A DNA stretch of 64,000 nucleotides from UBA685 sp049889495 (GTDB lineage Bacteria; Pseudomonadota; Alphaproteobacteria; Puniceispirillales; Puniceispirillaceae): assembly GCA_049889495.1 (NCBI GenBank), contig JBMHDH010000016.1:1-64000 (forward strand), read 5' to 3'. A program made the translations under genes and the position numbers. Positions 53,559 to 62,719 of this stretch are shown piece after piece. Within the stretch, counting starts at the first letter, position 1, and every line of letters begins with the position of its first letter. The notes beneath the pieces are model-generated. The model was not told the origin of the DNA, made no database searches, and was given only the letters and a program-made list of their open reading frames with translations.

Positions 53559-53589
53559 CATTACAAAAGTTATTTGTAAATATTTACAA
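53559..53589. promoter_or_regulatory. Operator upstream of the ScfR/RamB-like gene
   Basis: The core TTGTAAATATTTACAA at 53574-53589 is a perfect 16-bp palindrome identical to 1513-1528 before aceA. A further half-site CATTACAA at 53559-53566 is seven bases before it, the same spacing as at aceA. It lies in the divergent gap between the regulator and a 75-residue protein gene and may serve both. Confidence 0.75.
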
Positions 53590-53718
53590 TATTAATTATT
53601 AACACTGTTTTCCTTTACCAAATGTGAGAAACAGCTTTTAGTGGGTGATGAAAAAGACACTCTCTCATCCTGCCGCGCCCACTATTTTGGGCAGGCAAAT
53701 TTAAAAAAGGGCAAAACC

Positions 53719-53946
53719 ATGGATGATTTAAATCTTGAAACGCTGACACAAGAGCGCATCACCATTTTAACTGACAGCTTTGATTCAGCTGCGATGGAAT
53801 TTCATAAACGTCGCATGGCAACCAAAGGCTATCGTCTGGAAAGCCGTATCGCTGGCCATCATTTTTATATCACGGAAGGTCAAACAGCCAAAAAGCTGTT
53901 TGATGGTGAGGTAAAATATGCGGTGACATTTATTCGCGAAGACTAA
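53719..53946 (+). CDS. Hypothetical 75-residue protein divergent from the ScfR/RamB-like gene
   Basis: A small acidic-to-basic soluble protein with the pattern TLTQERITILTDSFDSAAMEF, then KRRMATKGYRLESRIAGHHFYI and KKLFDGEVKYAVTFIRED. It looks like one short helix followed by a beta sheet. I use ATG 53719 with AAAAAAGGG upstream; an in-frame GTG start at 53641 adds unsupported residues. The shared operator region suggests co-regulation with aceA. No family is recognised with confidence. Confidence 0.75.
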   Translation: MDDLNLETLTQERITILTDSFDSAAMEFHKRRMATKGYRLESRIAGHHFYITEGQTAKKLFDGEVKYAVTFIRED

Positions 53947-54038
53947 ATCATCTTGCCCTGTGATGGGGCGGACCCGTTTTTACATGTTGGTTTTGGTGTA
54001 ACACGACCCCGTTTCATGCCAAAAAACTCTCATGTAGT

Positions 54039-54069
54039 GAGACTGTCTGATTGCCCGTCAGGCAGTCTC
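54039..54069. terminator. Bidirectional terminator
   Basis: A 12-pair stem (54039-54050 with 54058-54069, one wobble) around the loop TTGCCCG is followed by AATTTTTA. It lies between the 75-residue gene and the converging methyltransferase gene and can serve both. Confidence 0.85.
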
Positions 54070-54088
54070 AATTTTTATGTGGGGCTTT

Positions 54089-54709
54089 TTAGGCGGCAAT
54101 TTTCTTAATCACATAAACGGTTGATTTCATATCTATTTTCGGCAAATGCCAATCATAATGCGATTCTTTTAAATGCGCATCCTCTTGGCGTAATAACGCG
54201 TCAATGGCGGCGGTAAAGCTGCCTTCTATGAGAGACGGGTCGTTGATAGAAAACACAAATAATCCACCATCATCTAATTTATCAAACATATCTTTGATGG
54301 TGCTAGCAGGGGCATGGCCAACCGAGATCACGCCAACTGCGGCAATCGCGTCATAGTGGCCTTTGGCAAAAGCCAATGGATTGTTTAAATCAACAAGCTC
54401 TAGATTTTGATATAAATTGCGCTCTTTGGCTTGTGCGAGCATTTCTTCGCTTAAATCATTGCCATGCAAATTGGTAAAACCAGCTTCGCGAAAGGCAAGG
54501 CCTGACAGGCCAGTACCACAGCCAATATCAAGCACAGATGCCGATTTATCGTCAAGATGACGGGCAAGGGCTTCGGCACAACGCCGCGGCGTTTGATAGC
54601 CATTTTCAATGATCTCGGCATCATAGCTTTTTGACCAATCACGGTAATATTGCCGCGTGTGATCAACATCACCCAAATGGTATGATTGTTTTAAAAAATC
54701 TTTTGTCAT
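54089..54709 (-). CDS. Class I SAM-dependent methyltransferase
   Basis: A 206-residue methyltransferase. The SAM-binding motif VLDIGCGTGLSGLAFREAGF is at about 60-79, followed by NLHGNDLSEEMLAQA and a post-motif YDAIAAVGVISVGHAP. The N-terminus DVDHTRQYYRDWSKSYDAEI resembles small-molecule methyltransferases of the Williams-Beuren type. The substrate is unknown. It is the only gene between the terminator at 54039 and the DHA2 exporter gene upstream on the same strand (91-base gap). Confidence 0.88.
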   Translation of the reverse strand: MTKDFLKQSYHLGDVDHTRQYYRDWSKSYDAEIIENGYQTPRRCAEALARHLDDKSASVLDIGCGTGLSGLAFREAGFTNLHGNDLSEEMLAQAKERNLYQNLELVDLNNPLAFAKGHYDAIAAVGVISVGHAPASTIKDMFDKLDDGGLFVFSINDPSLIEGSFTAAIDALLRQEDAHLKESHYDWHLPKIDMKSTVYVIKKIAA

Positions 54710-54800
54710 TGCACTGACGCCATCTAATGACGCTCCCCCTCATGGATTTGTTTTTCTTTTATCAAAACCATCAAGGAAAGACTGGTCAATGGAAATCCTA

Positions 54801-56336
54801 TCATTCCACAGCGTCTTCACGGCGATAACATAGGCTAAAAATCGCGCAAATCCCCATCAAAAAAGCGCAATAGATCAAGATCTTTTTCACGCTGTTAGCA
54901 TAGCTTTCTGAAATGGCGGTTTGCGCTTTATCTGCGATATCTGCTGGCCAATCATCTGGTAACACCATGCCACCTAATTCATTTAAATGGCCGCCCATAA
55001 AGGCTTGATAGGGGGCATCCAACGCCAAAAAGGCAGGGTGAGATAGTAATTGCGCCTCAAAATCAAATGCCATGACATAGCCAAAGGCGGCAATCGCCAA
55101 AAGCGGACCAATGCGCGCCACCGCATTATTGACACCGCTTGCAAGCCCATCACGTCCTGGCCCAGCAGATACCATGGCAACCGTTGTCACAGGTGCGGCA
55201 AAAGCCGCAACCCCAAGGCCGATTAAAATCATGGGCACGAATAAGCTTTGCCAATAAAGCCCGTTGGTATAGCTCATCGCGGTGAGCGCGGCACCTAGTA
55301 AGATCGAAGAGGTAACTAAAATGTGTTTTGGCCCTTTTTGGCTTGTCCATTGGCCAGCATAACGAGATAGCAAGGTCACCAAAATCGATATGGGCAATGC
55401 TGCCGCCCCAGCCGCTGTTGCGCCATAACCATAGGATTGGATCAACATGAAGGATAAAAAGAAGGTCGCGCTTTGAAAGCTGGCAAATAAAAATAACGTA
55501 TGCAAATTGACAATGATAAAACGTCTATCTTTGAATAAATGCGGCGGGATCATAGGACGTTTCAACTTTGTTTGACTATAGAGGAACAGCCCAAAAGTGA
55601 TTATCCCAGCAATGAATAATTGGGTATGTAGAGGCGAAAAGGCGCCCTTTCGGCCAGCCTCCATCAAGGCATAGGTGATAAGACCCAACGATATTGTCAC
55701 AGCCACTGACCCGACCAGATCAAGTGGCACATTGCGTGGCGGCTCAAAAGGAGGACGCCGCAATTTGCGCATCAGAAATAACACCAGCAAACAAAGCGGT
55801 ACATTCACCCAAAAAATAATATGCCATGTCAAAACATCGACCGATAAGCCGCCAAATAACGGCCCTAGCGGGATCGTCAGCGACACCAATGCAGACCATC
55901 TGCCAATGGCGGCCCCTCTTTCTTCAGGTGAAAATGACGCATTGATTAATGCCAGTGACGCGGGGATCATAACCGCTGCCGCAATCCCTTGAAGTGCGCG
56001 GAAAAAGATTAAGGCAGACGCATCTTGTGATAGCGCACACCCAAGTGACGTCAGCGCAAAGGCCCCAACCCCCCAAAAAAGTGGCTTGCGTCTGCCAAAG
56101 CTATCGCCCAAAGCACCGCCAGCCATCAATAAGGCAGCCAGACCAAGCAAATAGACTTCAAGCACCCAATAAGCATCAGCGGCACTGGCATTTAAATCTT
56201 TTTGAATAAAAGGCAAAGCCACATTCAAAGCTGTTGTGTCAATGAAGCCAGCCCCTGTGACCAGAGAGCTGATGATGATCACGCGCCGCTGTTCAGATTT
56301 CGAATAAGGCTCTGATTTTGAATGGCTGTCTGTCAT
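54801..56336 (-). CDS. MFS exporter, DHA2 family
   Basis: A 511-residue inner-membrane protein with 14 probable helices, as expected for DHA2 (EmrB/QacA-like) drug/H+ antiporters. The start SSLVTGAGFIDTTALNVALPFIQKDL and the segment GALGDSFGRRKPLFWGVG are diagnostic. Near residues 395-480 there is a hydrophilic loop before the last helix. Its start overlaps the stop of the epimerase gene (ATGA at 56333-56336). No regulator is adjacent. The exported compound is unknown. Confidence 0.88.
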   Translation of the reverse strand: MTDSHSKSEPYSKSEQRRVIIISSLVTGAGFIDTTALNVALPFIQKDLNASAADAYWVLEVYLLGLAALLMAGGALGDSFGRRKPLFWGVGAFALTSLGCALSQDASALIFFRALQGIAAAVMIPASLALINASFSPEERGAAIGRWSALVSLTIPLGPLFGGLSVDVLTWHIIFWVNVPLCLLVLFLMRKLRRPPFEPPRNVPLDLVGSVAVTISLGLITYALMEAGRKGAFSPLHTQLFIAGIITFGLFLYSQTKLKRPMIPPHLFKDRRFIIVNLHTLFLFASFQSATFFLSFMLIQSYGYGATAAGAAALPISILVTLLSRYAGQWTSQKGPKHILVTSSILLGAALTAMSYTNGLYWQSLFVPMILIGLGVAAFAAPVTTVAMVSAGPGRDGLASGVNNAVARIGPLLAIAAFGYVMAFDFEAQLLSHPAFLALDAPYQAFMGGHLNELGGMVLPDDWPADIADKAQTAISESYANSVKKILIYCAFLMGICAIFSLCYRREDAVE

Positions 56337-57352
56337 TTGGCAAAGCCTTGCTTGATTTCAGAAGAGAGGGAGAATGTCATTTCAAGCTGTTGATGATAGC
56401 GCATGGACGGCGTAACAAGCGCAGAGGGAAAATGATCTTCATTTGGGCTGTTTGGCCAGTTTTGTGGCTCTAGGCATAAGCCTGAACGCGGCCCATAAGG
56501 CACCTTATGATGCGTATCGACCCTTTCATGCAAATGGTCACCTGTGTAGAATTGCAAGCCAGCCTGATCAGATGATAACCGCATTTCGATCCCTGTTTGT
56601 GGATGAGACAAACAAGCCACTTGGCGCAAGCCCTGATGCGGGCGAAGACAAAAATTATGATCATAAGCGTGGTGGCCAATGGCGCGTTTTTCCCTAAAAT
56701 CAAAGAGAGAATTTGCCACTGGCACTATCTCGCCTGTGGGGATCATATCTGGTCTGACAGGCAAATAATCATCTGCGGCTACTTGCAAAAGGTGATCTGC
56801 AATATCAGATCCGCCAGATAAATTAAAATAGCTGTGATGCGCCAAATTTATAATGGTTGGCTGGCTGACTTGTGCCTTATACATAATCGCAAGAGTTGCA
56901 TCTGGCTTTAGCTGATAGGTGCATTCATAACGCACCCTTCCAGGAAAGCCCATCCACCCATCAGGTTCTTCATAGCACATGGTCACGAAATCAGGACCAT
57001 GGTCAGTGATCTGCCAGATCATGGTGCCGCATCCTTGACTGCCACCATGTAAACAATGGGTGCCATTTTCATTGCGATCACAATGATAATCTTGGCCGTT
57101 GATCTGAAATTGGCCATTGGCAATGCGATTGGCATAGCGGCCTGCTGTGGCACCCATATGCGCGTTATGGCTGGCATAGCTTGCAGGGTTGGTAAATCCC
57201 AACACAAGCGAGTGGCTTGCAAAATCAGGGGCATCGCATAACCGCAAATCCATCAAGCTAGCGCCATAGGTGGTAACACGCACCATCAGGCCAAAGGCTG
57301 TGATTGAGTGGGAGTCAAGAGACTGAGATGTGGTGCCAGACATGATAGCCAT
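56333..57352 (-). CDS. galM: Aldose 1-epimerase
   Basis: A protein of about 339 residues that interconverts alpha and beta anomers of hexoses. The pattern LRLCDAPDFASHSLVLGF, YANRIANGQFQINGQDYHCDRNENGTHCLHGG (with a catalytic His), NLAHHSYFNLSGG and the Glu in SGLCLEPQNWPNSPNE are clear. I use ATG 57352; 57343 is equally possible and an earlier ATG at 57391 would lie deeper in the upstream gene. Either way it overlaps the 3' end of the alpha/beta hydrolase gene (stop at 57315). The start is the least certain point. Confidence 0.9.
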   Translation of the reverse strand: MAIMSGTTSQSLDSHSITAFGLMVRVTTYGASLMDLRLCDAPDFASHSLVLGFTNPASYASHNAHMGATAGRYANRIANGQFQINGQDYHCDRNENGTHCLHGGSQGCGTMIWQITDHGPDFVTMCYEEPDGWMGFPGRVRYECTYQLKPDATLAIMYKAQVSQPTIINLAHHSYFNLSGGSDIADHLLQVAADDYLPVRPDMIPTGEIVPVANSLFDFREKRAIGHHAYDHNFCLRPHQGLRQVACLSHPQTGIEMRLSSDQAGLQFYTGDHLHERVDTHHKVPYGPRSGLCLEPQNWPNSPNEDHFPSALVTPSMRYHQQLEMTFSLSSEIKQGFAK

Positions 57353-58361
57353 CGTGAAATTTCCGTGATGAAAGCCAGCTAATAAAGGCAAGTGTCGTTT
57401 GGGTTTGCCAGCAACCTTTATTGTTACCTGTCATATGAAATCCCATATGACCACCCCCTCTAGTAATAACGCAAAATAGATTGTCGTGGTGATTTATTTT
57501 TTCGTAAGCAACAACAGGAATCCAAGGATCATTATCACTATGAACCAGTAAGGTCGGCACTGTGATATGTGTCAGCTCAGCCAAGGGGGTGGTGCCTTTA
57601 TAATAAGCATCTGCACTCTCAAATCCCGCCACTTTACAGGTGAAGTAATGATCGAAATCACGCACAGTGCGGCTTGCCTTTACTTGTCTCATATCAATGG
57701 GCGCCCCACTTTCAACTTTTGGCGCGGGGCCTGCGCTGGCTTGTGCAATTAAGGCTTTGGTAAAATGGCGCACATAAAGCCAATTACGTGGTTTGTGGAA
57801 TTCATGGGAACAAGCCAACATATCCAGCGGCGCACAAAAACAGACAATACCAGCTAGCAAATGATCAATCTTATAACGCGCTGCCAAATTGACAGCCATG
57901 GTGCCGCCAAGCGAAAAGGCACATAGATAGACAGGCTTATCCAAATAGCGTTCTTTTACATGGATAGCCACCTTTTGCAAATCTAAGGCGCGTCCCGCAT
58001 GATAAGAAGATGTGGCAAGCGCGCGCCCTTTGCCAGCGCCGCGCAAATTGACGCGGAACACATCATAGCCCACTTGCAACGCGCCTCTTGCCAAATGGCG
58101 GATATAAGAGCTGTCATAATCACCTGCAAGGCCATGAATCAGGATGATCGCCCCTTTGCGCGGCTGGCTGGTTTTATGAAGGCATACCAACAGTCTATCG
58201 CCATCATCAAGCGGGATATGCTGGTCCTCTCCTTGGGGCAATTGGGGTGCATCATGAACAAAATTATTGCGCAATGTTTGCAAATCACCGCCAATCCATG
58301 GCCATCTTTCTTGTGTGAATTCTGGGCTTGGATAGGGCAGATCACATCGAAGGAAGCTCAT
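57315..58361 (-). CDS. Alpha/beta hydrolase (YheT-like)
   Basis: A 348-residue hydrolase of the YheT/EMB8 group. The nucleophile Ser is in FSLGGTMA, the acid Asp in SDNDPWIP, and the His in RGGGHMGF. The N-terminal HGLAGDYDSSYIR oxyanion region and RVNLRGAGKG follow the family order. Members may act on medium-chain esters. It is the first gene of a three-gene minus-strand run with galM and the DHA2 exporter, all overlapping. Confidence 0.9.
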   Translation of the reverse strand: MSFLRCDLPYPSPEFTQERWPWIGGDLQTLRNNFVHDAPQLPQGEDQHIPLDDGDRLLVCLHKTSQPRKGAIILIHGLAGDYDSSYIRHLARGALQVGYDVFRVNLRGAGKGRALATSSYHAGRALDLQKVAIHVKERYLDKPVYLCAFSLGGTMAVNLAARYKIDHLLAGIVCFCAPLDMLACSHEFHKPRNWLYVRHFTKALIAQASAGPAPKVESGAPIDMRQVKASRTVRDFDHYFTCKVAGFESADAYYKGTTPLAELTHITVPTLLVHSDNDPWIPVVAYEKINHHDNLFCVITRGGGHMGFHMTGNNKGCWQTQTTLAFISWLSSRKFHDGYHVWHHISVS

Positions 58362-58487
58362 CTCATCTCCTGATTATGATATTTCAAAATAGGGTTTTGT
58401 AATATTATTACCTGCACGGGTCGCTCCCTTTCTTTTCCCATTATTTGATGGTAGTCTGATTAAGAGATTATGTCAGCCTTTTGAGAC

Positions 58488-58502
58488 GGTGTCAGCGACA
58501 CC
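58488..58502. promoter_or_regulatory. Small hairpin in the mgtE leader
   Basis: GGTGTC-AGC-GACACC at 58488-58502 lies 56 bases before mgtE, in the 196-base divergent gap between the hydrolase and mgtE. No M-box or other known Mg2+ riboswitch is recognised. Its role is unknown. Confidence 0.3.
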
Positions 58503-58557
58503 ATAACGAAAAAGAAGACAGCCATCATACTATGTTAAATAGAAAGCGGATCATATC

Positions 58558-59979
58558 ATGAAACATGACACTGATATGACATCGCATCCTTCTGTCGGGC
58601 AAGACCAAGAGGCGCCTTTTATTCCTGCGAAATCCCTTTATGGACTAACCCCAAAGGTTGAAGAGGCGATCATGACAGCCCTGCATGAGGGGGCAAGTGA
58701 TCGTATTCGCGCATTGACCGCGCCGCTTCACTCTGCTGATTTAGCTGATTTGCTGTCTCGTGTATCACCAAAAAAATGCCGCGAATTATTGCAACTTCTT
58801 GGTGATGAGCTTGATCCAGAAGCGATCACTTATCTGGATGAGACATCGCGTGAATTGGTTTTGGAATTAATGGGGCCAGAGGCGATTGCCCGTGCCTTGC
58901 CTGAATTGGAATCAGATGATGCGGTTACGATCATCGAAGAATTGGAAGAAGAAGAGCGGGTTGAAGTTCTAGCCAAACTGCCTGATCAGGACCGCGTGAT
59001 TGTTGAACAAGGTCTGTCTTATCCTGAAGATTCCGCTGGTCGTATGATGCAACGCGAGATGATCATGTTGCCGCCTTATTGGACAGTGGGGCAAACGGTT
59101 GATCATTTGCGGTCCTTGCCTGTGGTTGATCATCAGGATTTTTACCTCATCATTGTGGTTGATACCAATTTTCACCCTGTTGGCGAGATTAATGTGGGTC
59201 GTCTGCTTCGTGCCAATCGCCCTGTGCGCTTATCAGAGATCATGAATACCGATTTCCGTTCTGTGCCTGTCAATATGGACCAAGAAGAAGTGGCAATGCT
59301 GTTCCGTCGCTATGGCATGGTGACAAGTTCTGTGGTGGACGAAGATGGCAGGTTGGTCGGTGTCATCACCCTTGATGATGTGGTTGATGTCATTGATGAA
59401 GAAGCCGAAGAAGATTTGATGGCATTGGCAGGTGTGTCAGATGCCTCAATCAGAACCAGCCTTATTGAAACCTTTCAGGGCAGAGCAGGCTGGTTGTTTT
59501 TGAATTTATTAACAGCGGTTTTGGCCTCGCTTGTCATTGGTGTGTTTGAAAGCACGCTTGAACAAATCGTCGCCTTGGCTGTGTTAATGCCGATTGTGGC
59601 CTCTATGGGTGGCAATGCTGGCACGCAAACTGTCACTGTGGCAGTTCGGGCGATTGCTATGCAAGAATTTGGCACATCATCAGCAGGGCGATTTGCTTTG
59701 CGTGAATTATTGGTTGGCGGCATTAATGGGGTGTTATTTGCGGTTATTGCGGCGATTGTGGCCTATATCTGGTTTGGTGATTTGGCAGTGGCGTTGATCT
59801 TGGGTGGGGCGATGATTGTGAATATGATTGTTGCTGGCATTATGGGCACGTTGGTACCGCTTTCTTTAACGCGCATTGGCGTTGATCCTGCTGTAGCCTC
59901 ATCCGTATTCATAACAACAATCACAGATGTGGTTGGGTTTTTCGTATTTTTGGGATTGGCTGCGTTTTTCTTGCTGTAA
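58558..59979 (+). CDS. mgtE: Magnesium transporter MgtE
   Basis: A 473-residue Mg2+ channel. There is an acidic N-domain (about 30-150, DLADLLSRVSPKKCRELLQLL and VTIIEELEEEERVEVLAKL), two CBS domains (about 155-290) that sense Mg2+, and five membrane helices (about 310-473). The family signature PIVASMGGNAGTQT is at about 350. The length of about 450-470 matches. It is followed after 12 bases by the DUF1489 gene. Confidence 0.95.
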   Translation: MKHDTDMTSHPSVGQDQEAPFIPAKSLYGLTPKVEEAIMTALHEGASDRIRALTAPLHSADLADLLSRVSPKKCRELLQLLGDELDPEAITYLDETSRELVLELMGPEAIARALPELESDDAVTIIEELEEEERVEVLAKLPDQDRVIVEQGLSYPEDSAGRMMQREMIMLPPYWTVGQTVDHLRSLPVVDHQDFYLIIVVDTNFHPVGEINVGRLLRANRPVRLSEIMNTDFRSVPVNMDQEEVAMLFRRYGMVTSSVVDEDGRLVGVITLDDVVDVIDEEAEEDLMALAGVSDASIRTSLIETFQGRAGWLFLNLLTAVLASLVIGVFESTLEQIVALAVLMPIVASMGGNAGTQTVTVAVRAIAMQEFGTSSAGRFALRELLVGGINGVLFAVIAAIVAYIWFGDLAVALILGGAMIVNMIVAGIMGTLVPLSLTRIGVDPAVASSVFITTITDVVGFFVFLGLAAFFLL

Positions 59980-59991
59980 TAGGAGCCTTTT

Positions 59992-60411
59992 GTGACGGTT
60001 CATTTAAAGAAATTATCTGTAGGTGCGGTGTCTATTGATTCAATGCGCCATTGGCAAAATCAGCGTATCCAAGCCAATCTGCCAATCATTCATCCCACCC
60101 GTAATTGGCCAAGACGCAAAGATGAATTGCTTGATGGTGGGTCGATTTATTGGATTATCAAAGGCAAGATGCAAGCCAGACAAAAAATTGACGATATGAT
60201 CGAAGTCACCACAATTGATGGCGAAAAAAGATGCGGTATTGTTTTAAACCCTGAAATTGTGCCTGTTTGGCCACGTAAAGAACGTATTTTCCAAGGCTGG
60301 CGGTATTTGGAAGTGGAAAACGCCCCTGACGATATGCCTGTATCGGAAGATGATGGGGCCGCCTTGCCTGCTGAAATGGCATCTGAATTACGTGATTTAG
60401 GCTTATTATAA
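59992..60411 (+). CDS. DUF1489 family protein
   Basis: A 139-residue protein of a family largely found in alphaproteobacteria, function unknown. Characteristic parts are HLKKLSVGAVSIDSMRHWQ, HPTRNWPRRKDELLDGGSIYWIIKG and IFQGWRYLEVENAP. It starts at GTG 59992 with GGAG upstream. It follows mgtE by 12 bases, so it is probably co-transcribed. It converges with the nuclease-like gene, ending eight bases away. Confidence 0.9.
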   Translation: MTVHLKKLSVGAVSIDSMRHWQNQRIQANLPIIHPTRNWPRRKDELLDGGSIYWIIKGKMQARQKIDDMIEVTTIDGEKRCGIVLNPEIVPVWPRKERIFQGWRYLEVENAPDDMPVSEDDGAALPAEMASELRDLGLL

Positions 60412-60419
60412 AGGCTGGA

Positions 60420-60998
60420 TTACTTCTTTTTTCGCCAATCCCATGGCATTTGGAATGTGCCAGCCCATAGGCCATTTTGCTGATTTTTGGCAAAGATTTC
60501 ATCTGCGACATAATCATTGGCATAACGCCGATAAGCCACAGCCCAGCCTGCTTGTACCATCGCCGCGCTGATATCAATTCCGCGATGATAGCACCGCATC
60601 ACAAGCCTGTTATATCTGTCAGTGTCAATATGGTCACATTTCACTTCGCTGCCTATAGGCAATCTATCTGCTAAAAACGTTCTGGCATCAATGCCACAGC
60701 CATAAGAAACGCCTTGTTTTTCGCACATTTGACGCATTTCTGGCGCATCAATGCCATGCAGTCTGATGCGAATATCGCCAGCGCGTAGGCTGTCGCCATC
60801 TGTGACTTTGGTGATGGCAAACCAAGCGGTTGTTGGGGCATCCGCCGCCAAAGATACGCCAAAAGGCAGGGCGGCAAGATAACAAGCAAAAAGCACAATG
60901 CCCGCCATAATGCCCCCCATGCAGATCATCTTATGAAACGCATTTTTTGCAAGCCGCATGCCTATCTGCCCCATGGTCTGTTTCCCTTTTGCGATCAT
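60420..60998 (-). CDS. Secreted thermonuclease-like (SNase) protein
   Basis: A 192-residue protein with an N-terminal hydrophobic signal or anchor (GGIMAGIVLFACYLAALPFGVSLAADA, residues 28-54) followed by an OB-fold SNase domain. Key motifs are VTDGDSLRAGDIRIRLHGIDAPE (the catalytic Arg) and CDHIDTDRYNRLVMRC. The extra Cys residues suggest a disulfide in the periplasm. The exact start is uncertain among several ATGs before the signal. It is the only gene of its unit; a terminator for the MFS gene lies upstream. Confidence 0.88.
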   Translation of the reverse strand: MIAKGKQTMGQIGMRLAKNAFHKMICMGGIMAGIVLFACYLAALPFGVSLAADAPTTAWFAITKVTDGDSLRAGDIRIRLHGIDAPEMRQMCEKQGVSYGCGIDARTFLADRLPIGSEVKCDHIDTDRYNRLVMRCYHRGIDISAAMVQAGWAVAYRRYANDYVADEIFAKNQQNGLWAGTFQMPWDWRKKK

Positions 60999-61088
60999 TA
61001 AATTAGAAAAATCTAAGATAATAAAACAAACTTAGGGCAAAAGATGCCGTTTGGCGAGATCGGGGACTAGTTATGCAAAAGAAGAAGA

Positions 61089-61112
61089 GGGGTTATCTGT
61101 CAAGATAACCCT
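61089..61112 (-). terminator. Terminator of the MFS gene
   Basis: On the minus strand, GGGTTATC pairs with GATAACCC around a six-base loop, followed by a C/T-rich run. It lies seven bases past the MFS stop. Confidence 0.75.
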
Positions 61113-61118
61113 TTGGGG

Positions 61119-62510
61119 TCATGAATTCTCTTTATCGCCCATCAAATTATAATTGGCAGGGATATAAGGGTTATCAGCAAGCGGGTCATTTTCTGTGGCC
61201 TCGCTTTCATCTTCAATCCAGGCAACTTCGGGGTTCAAGGTTACACCCACTGCCGTACCAGCATCTGGCACCGCCACGAATGGGCCTTGGGCTTCATTTG
61301 GCACAGATTCGCGTCTAATCATACGCAGCAACACAAAGACAGCCAAGATGAAATGGGTAGATGCAATCATTGCGAAATAGCTGTTATTGCCAATGAAATC
61401 CATCGCAAAGGCCACAATCGGAGAGCCAATCACAGAGCCTGCGCCATTCACCATAATCAAAGCAGAGGCAGAGCCTACCATCTGAGACGGGCTGAGATAG
61501 TCATTCGCATGTGCAATACATAATGAATAAAGCGTCAATGATAAGCCGCCATAAAGCCCCATTACCAATACAAGAAAGTAAAATTGGCTGGCATCAAAAA
61601 TCATACCCATAGACGCCAATAAGCCAGATATGATGGTGACAATCAAAATCACCACACGGCGGTCTGCCAAATCAGATAGGCGGCCCACAGGATATTGCAT
61701 TAACAACGATCCCACCGTGACAGATGACATGAATATCGCAACTTGCGAGGCGGTCATCCCTATCCGCGTTCCATATACCGACCCCATACCAAACATCATC
61801 GCAGCAACAACCCCTTGCAAGGCCATGCCAACAAAGGCCAAAGGAGAAATCTGGATCAAACGACGAAAGGATGTGGTTTCAGTTACGCTGAAATCTGGTG
61901 CTTTGCCGACTGTGACAAGAATCGGCACAACCGCAAGAGACACCACAACAGATGCGATTAAAAACAGCACAGATGATTGGCCATCATCAAGGCCAGCAAT
62001 CATCTGGCCTGCGCCCATGCCAGCCATTGTGATAATTAAATACATCGCCAAAATTTGGCCGCGTGTTTTATTTGTGGCTGAATCATTCAACCAGCTTTCC
62101 ACCACAATATACATGCCAGAATAGGCAATCCCTGAAATGATGCGTGTCATGCCCCAAATAAAAGGGTCTGTGACAATCACATGAACCAGCACGGCTGCTG
62201 ATGCAATTGAGGCAAGTGCCCCAAAGATCCGCACATGGCCAACGCGCGACAGAAAATGCGGCACAGCGATTGAGCCTAAAAATAGGCCAAGGAAATAACC
62301 GCCCATAATAAAACCAGAGACGATATTTGAAAATCCTGCATCAGACACACGGATGCCAAGCAACACAAGCTGGATGCCATTGCCAAGCATAATCAAGGCA
62401 AGACCAAAAAATAATGTCCATGATGAAAACATGACTGAGAACATGACAATTTGCCTTTCACGACAAAGCCGGACAAACTTTATGGCGTCCGAAACTGATT
62501 GCATTGCCAA
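61119..62510 (-). CDS. MFS transporter (YcaD-like)
   Basis: A 463-residue inner-membrane protein with 12 probable helices. The YcaD/UMF-type pattern VSGFIMGGYFLGLFLGSIAVPHFLSRVGHVRIFGALASIASA is visible near the start, and RGQILAMYLIITMAGMGAGQ in the middle. A hydrophilic acidic C-terminal tail (about 405-463) with no membrane segment is longer than usual. The substrate is unknown. It is divergent from the YeeE/YedE pair. Confidence 0.85.
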   Translation of the reverse strand: MAMQSVSDAIKFVRLCRERQIVMFSVMFSSWTLFFGLALIMLGNGIQLVLLGIRVSDAGFSNIVSGFIMGGYFLGLFLGSIAVPHFLSRVGHVRIFGALASIASAAVLVHVIVTDPFIWGMTRIISGIAYSGMYIVVESWLNDSATNKTRGQILAMYLIITMAGMGAGQMIAGLDDGQSSVLFLIASVVVSLAVVPILVTVGKAPDFSVTETTSFRRLIQISPLAFVGMALQGVVAAMMFGMGSVYGTRIGMTASQVAIFMSSVTVGSLLMQYPVGRLSDLADRRVVILIVTIISGLLASMGMIFDASQFYFLVLVMGLYGGLSLTLYSLCIAHANDYLSPSQMVGSASALIMVNGAGSVIGSPIVAFAMDFIGNNSYFAMIASTHFILAVFVLLRMIRRESVPNEAQGPFVAVPDAGTAVGVTLNPEVAWIEDESEATENDPLADNPYIPANYNLMGDKENS

Positions 62511-62719
62511 CTTTTTTTGATATGCAAAAAGCTGGCACCATCCTCTCCCTGATGATACAAAACACCCAATTTACAAAACATGCTCGTCTATTCACGCCGC
62601 CGATGGGTCGTTTTTTAGATAAGCAGATCGTAGCAGATCTTGTTAGATCTACAGGTTACGCGATTGTCTTTAGCACAGATTTTTATTATGGCAATCACAT
62701 AATGAAGAGAGGGGATATT

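Noticed and set aside
58362..58557. Possible Mg2+ riboswitch before mgtE
   Set aside because: Only one small hairpin is present; none of the conserved M-box parts could be found.
61630..62124. A 164-codon plus-strand frame
   Set aside because: Antisense to the MFS transporter; its Thr/Ile-rich sequence is what the complement of membrane helices gives.
62504..62719. Longer start for the first YeeE/YedE gene
   Set aside because: The extra 72 residues have no family similarity and a good ribosome site precedes ATG 62720.
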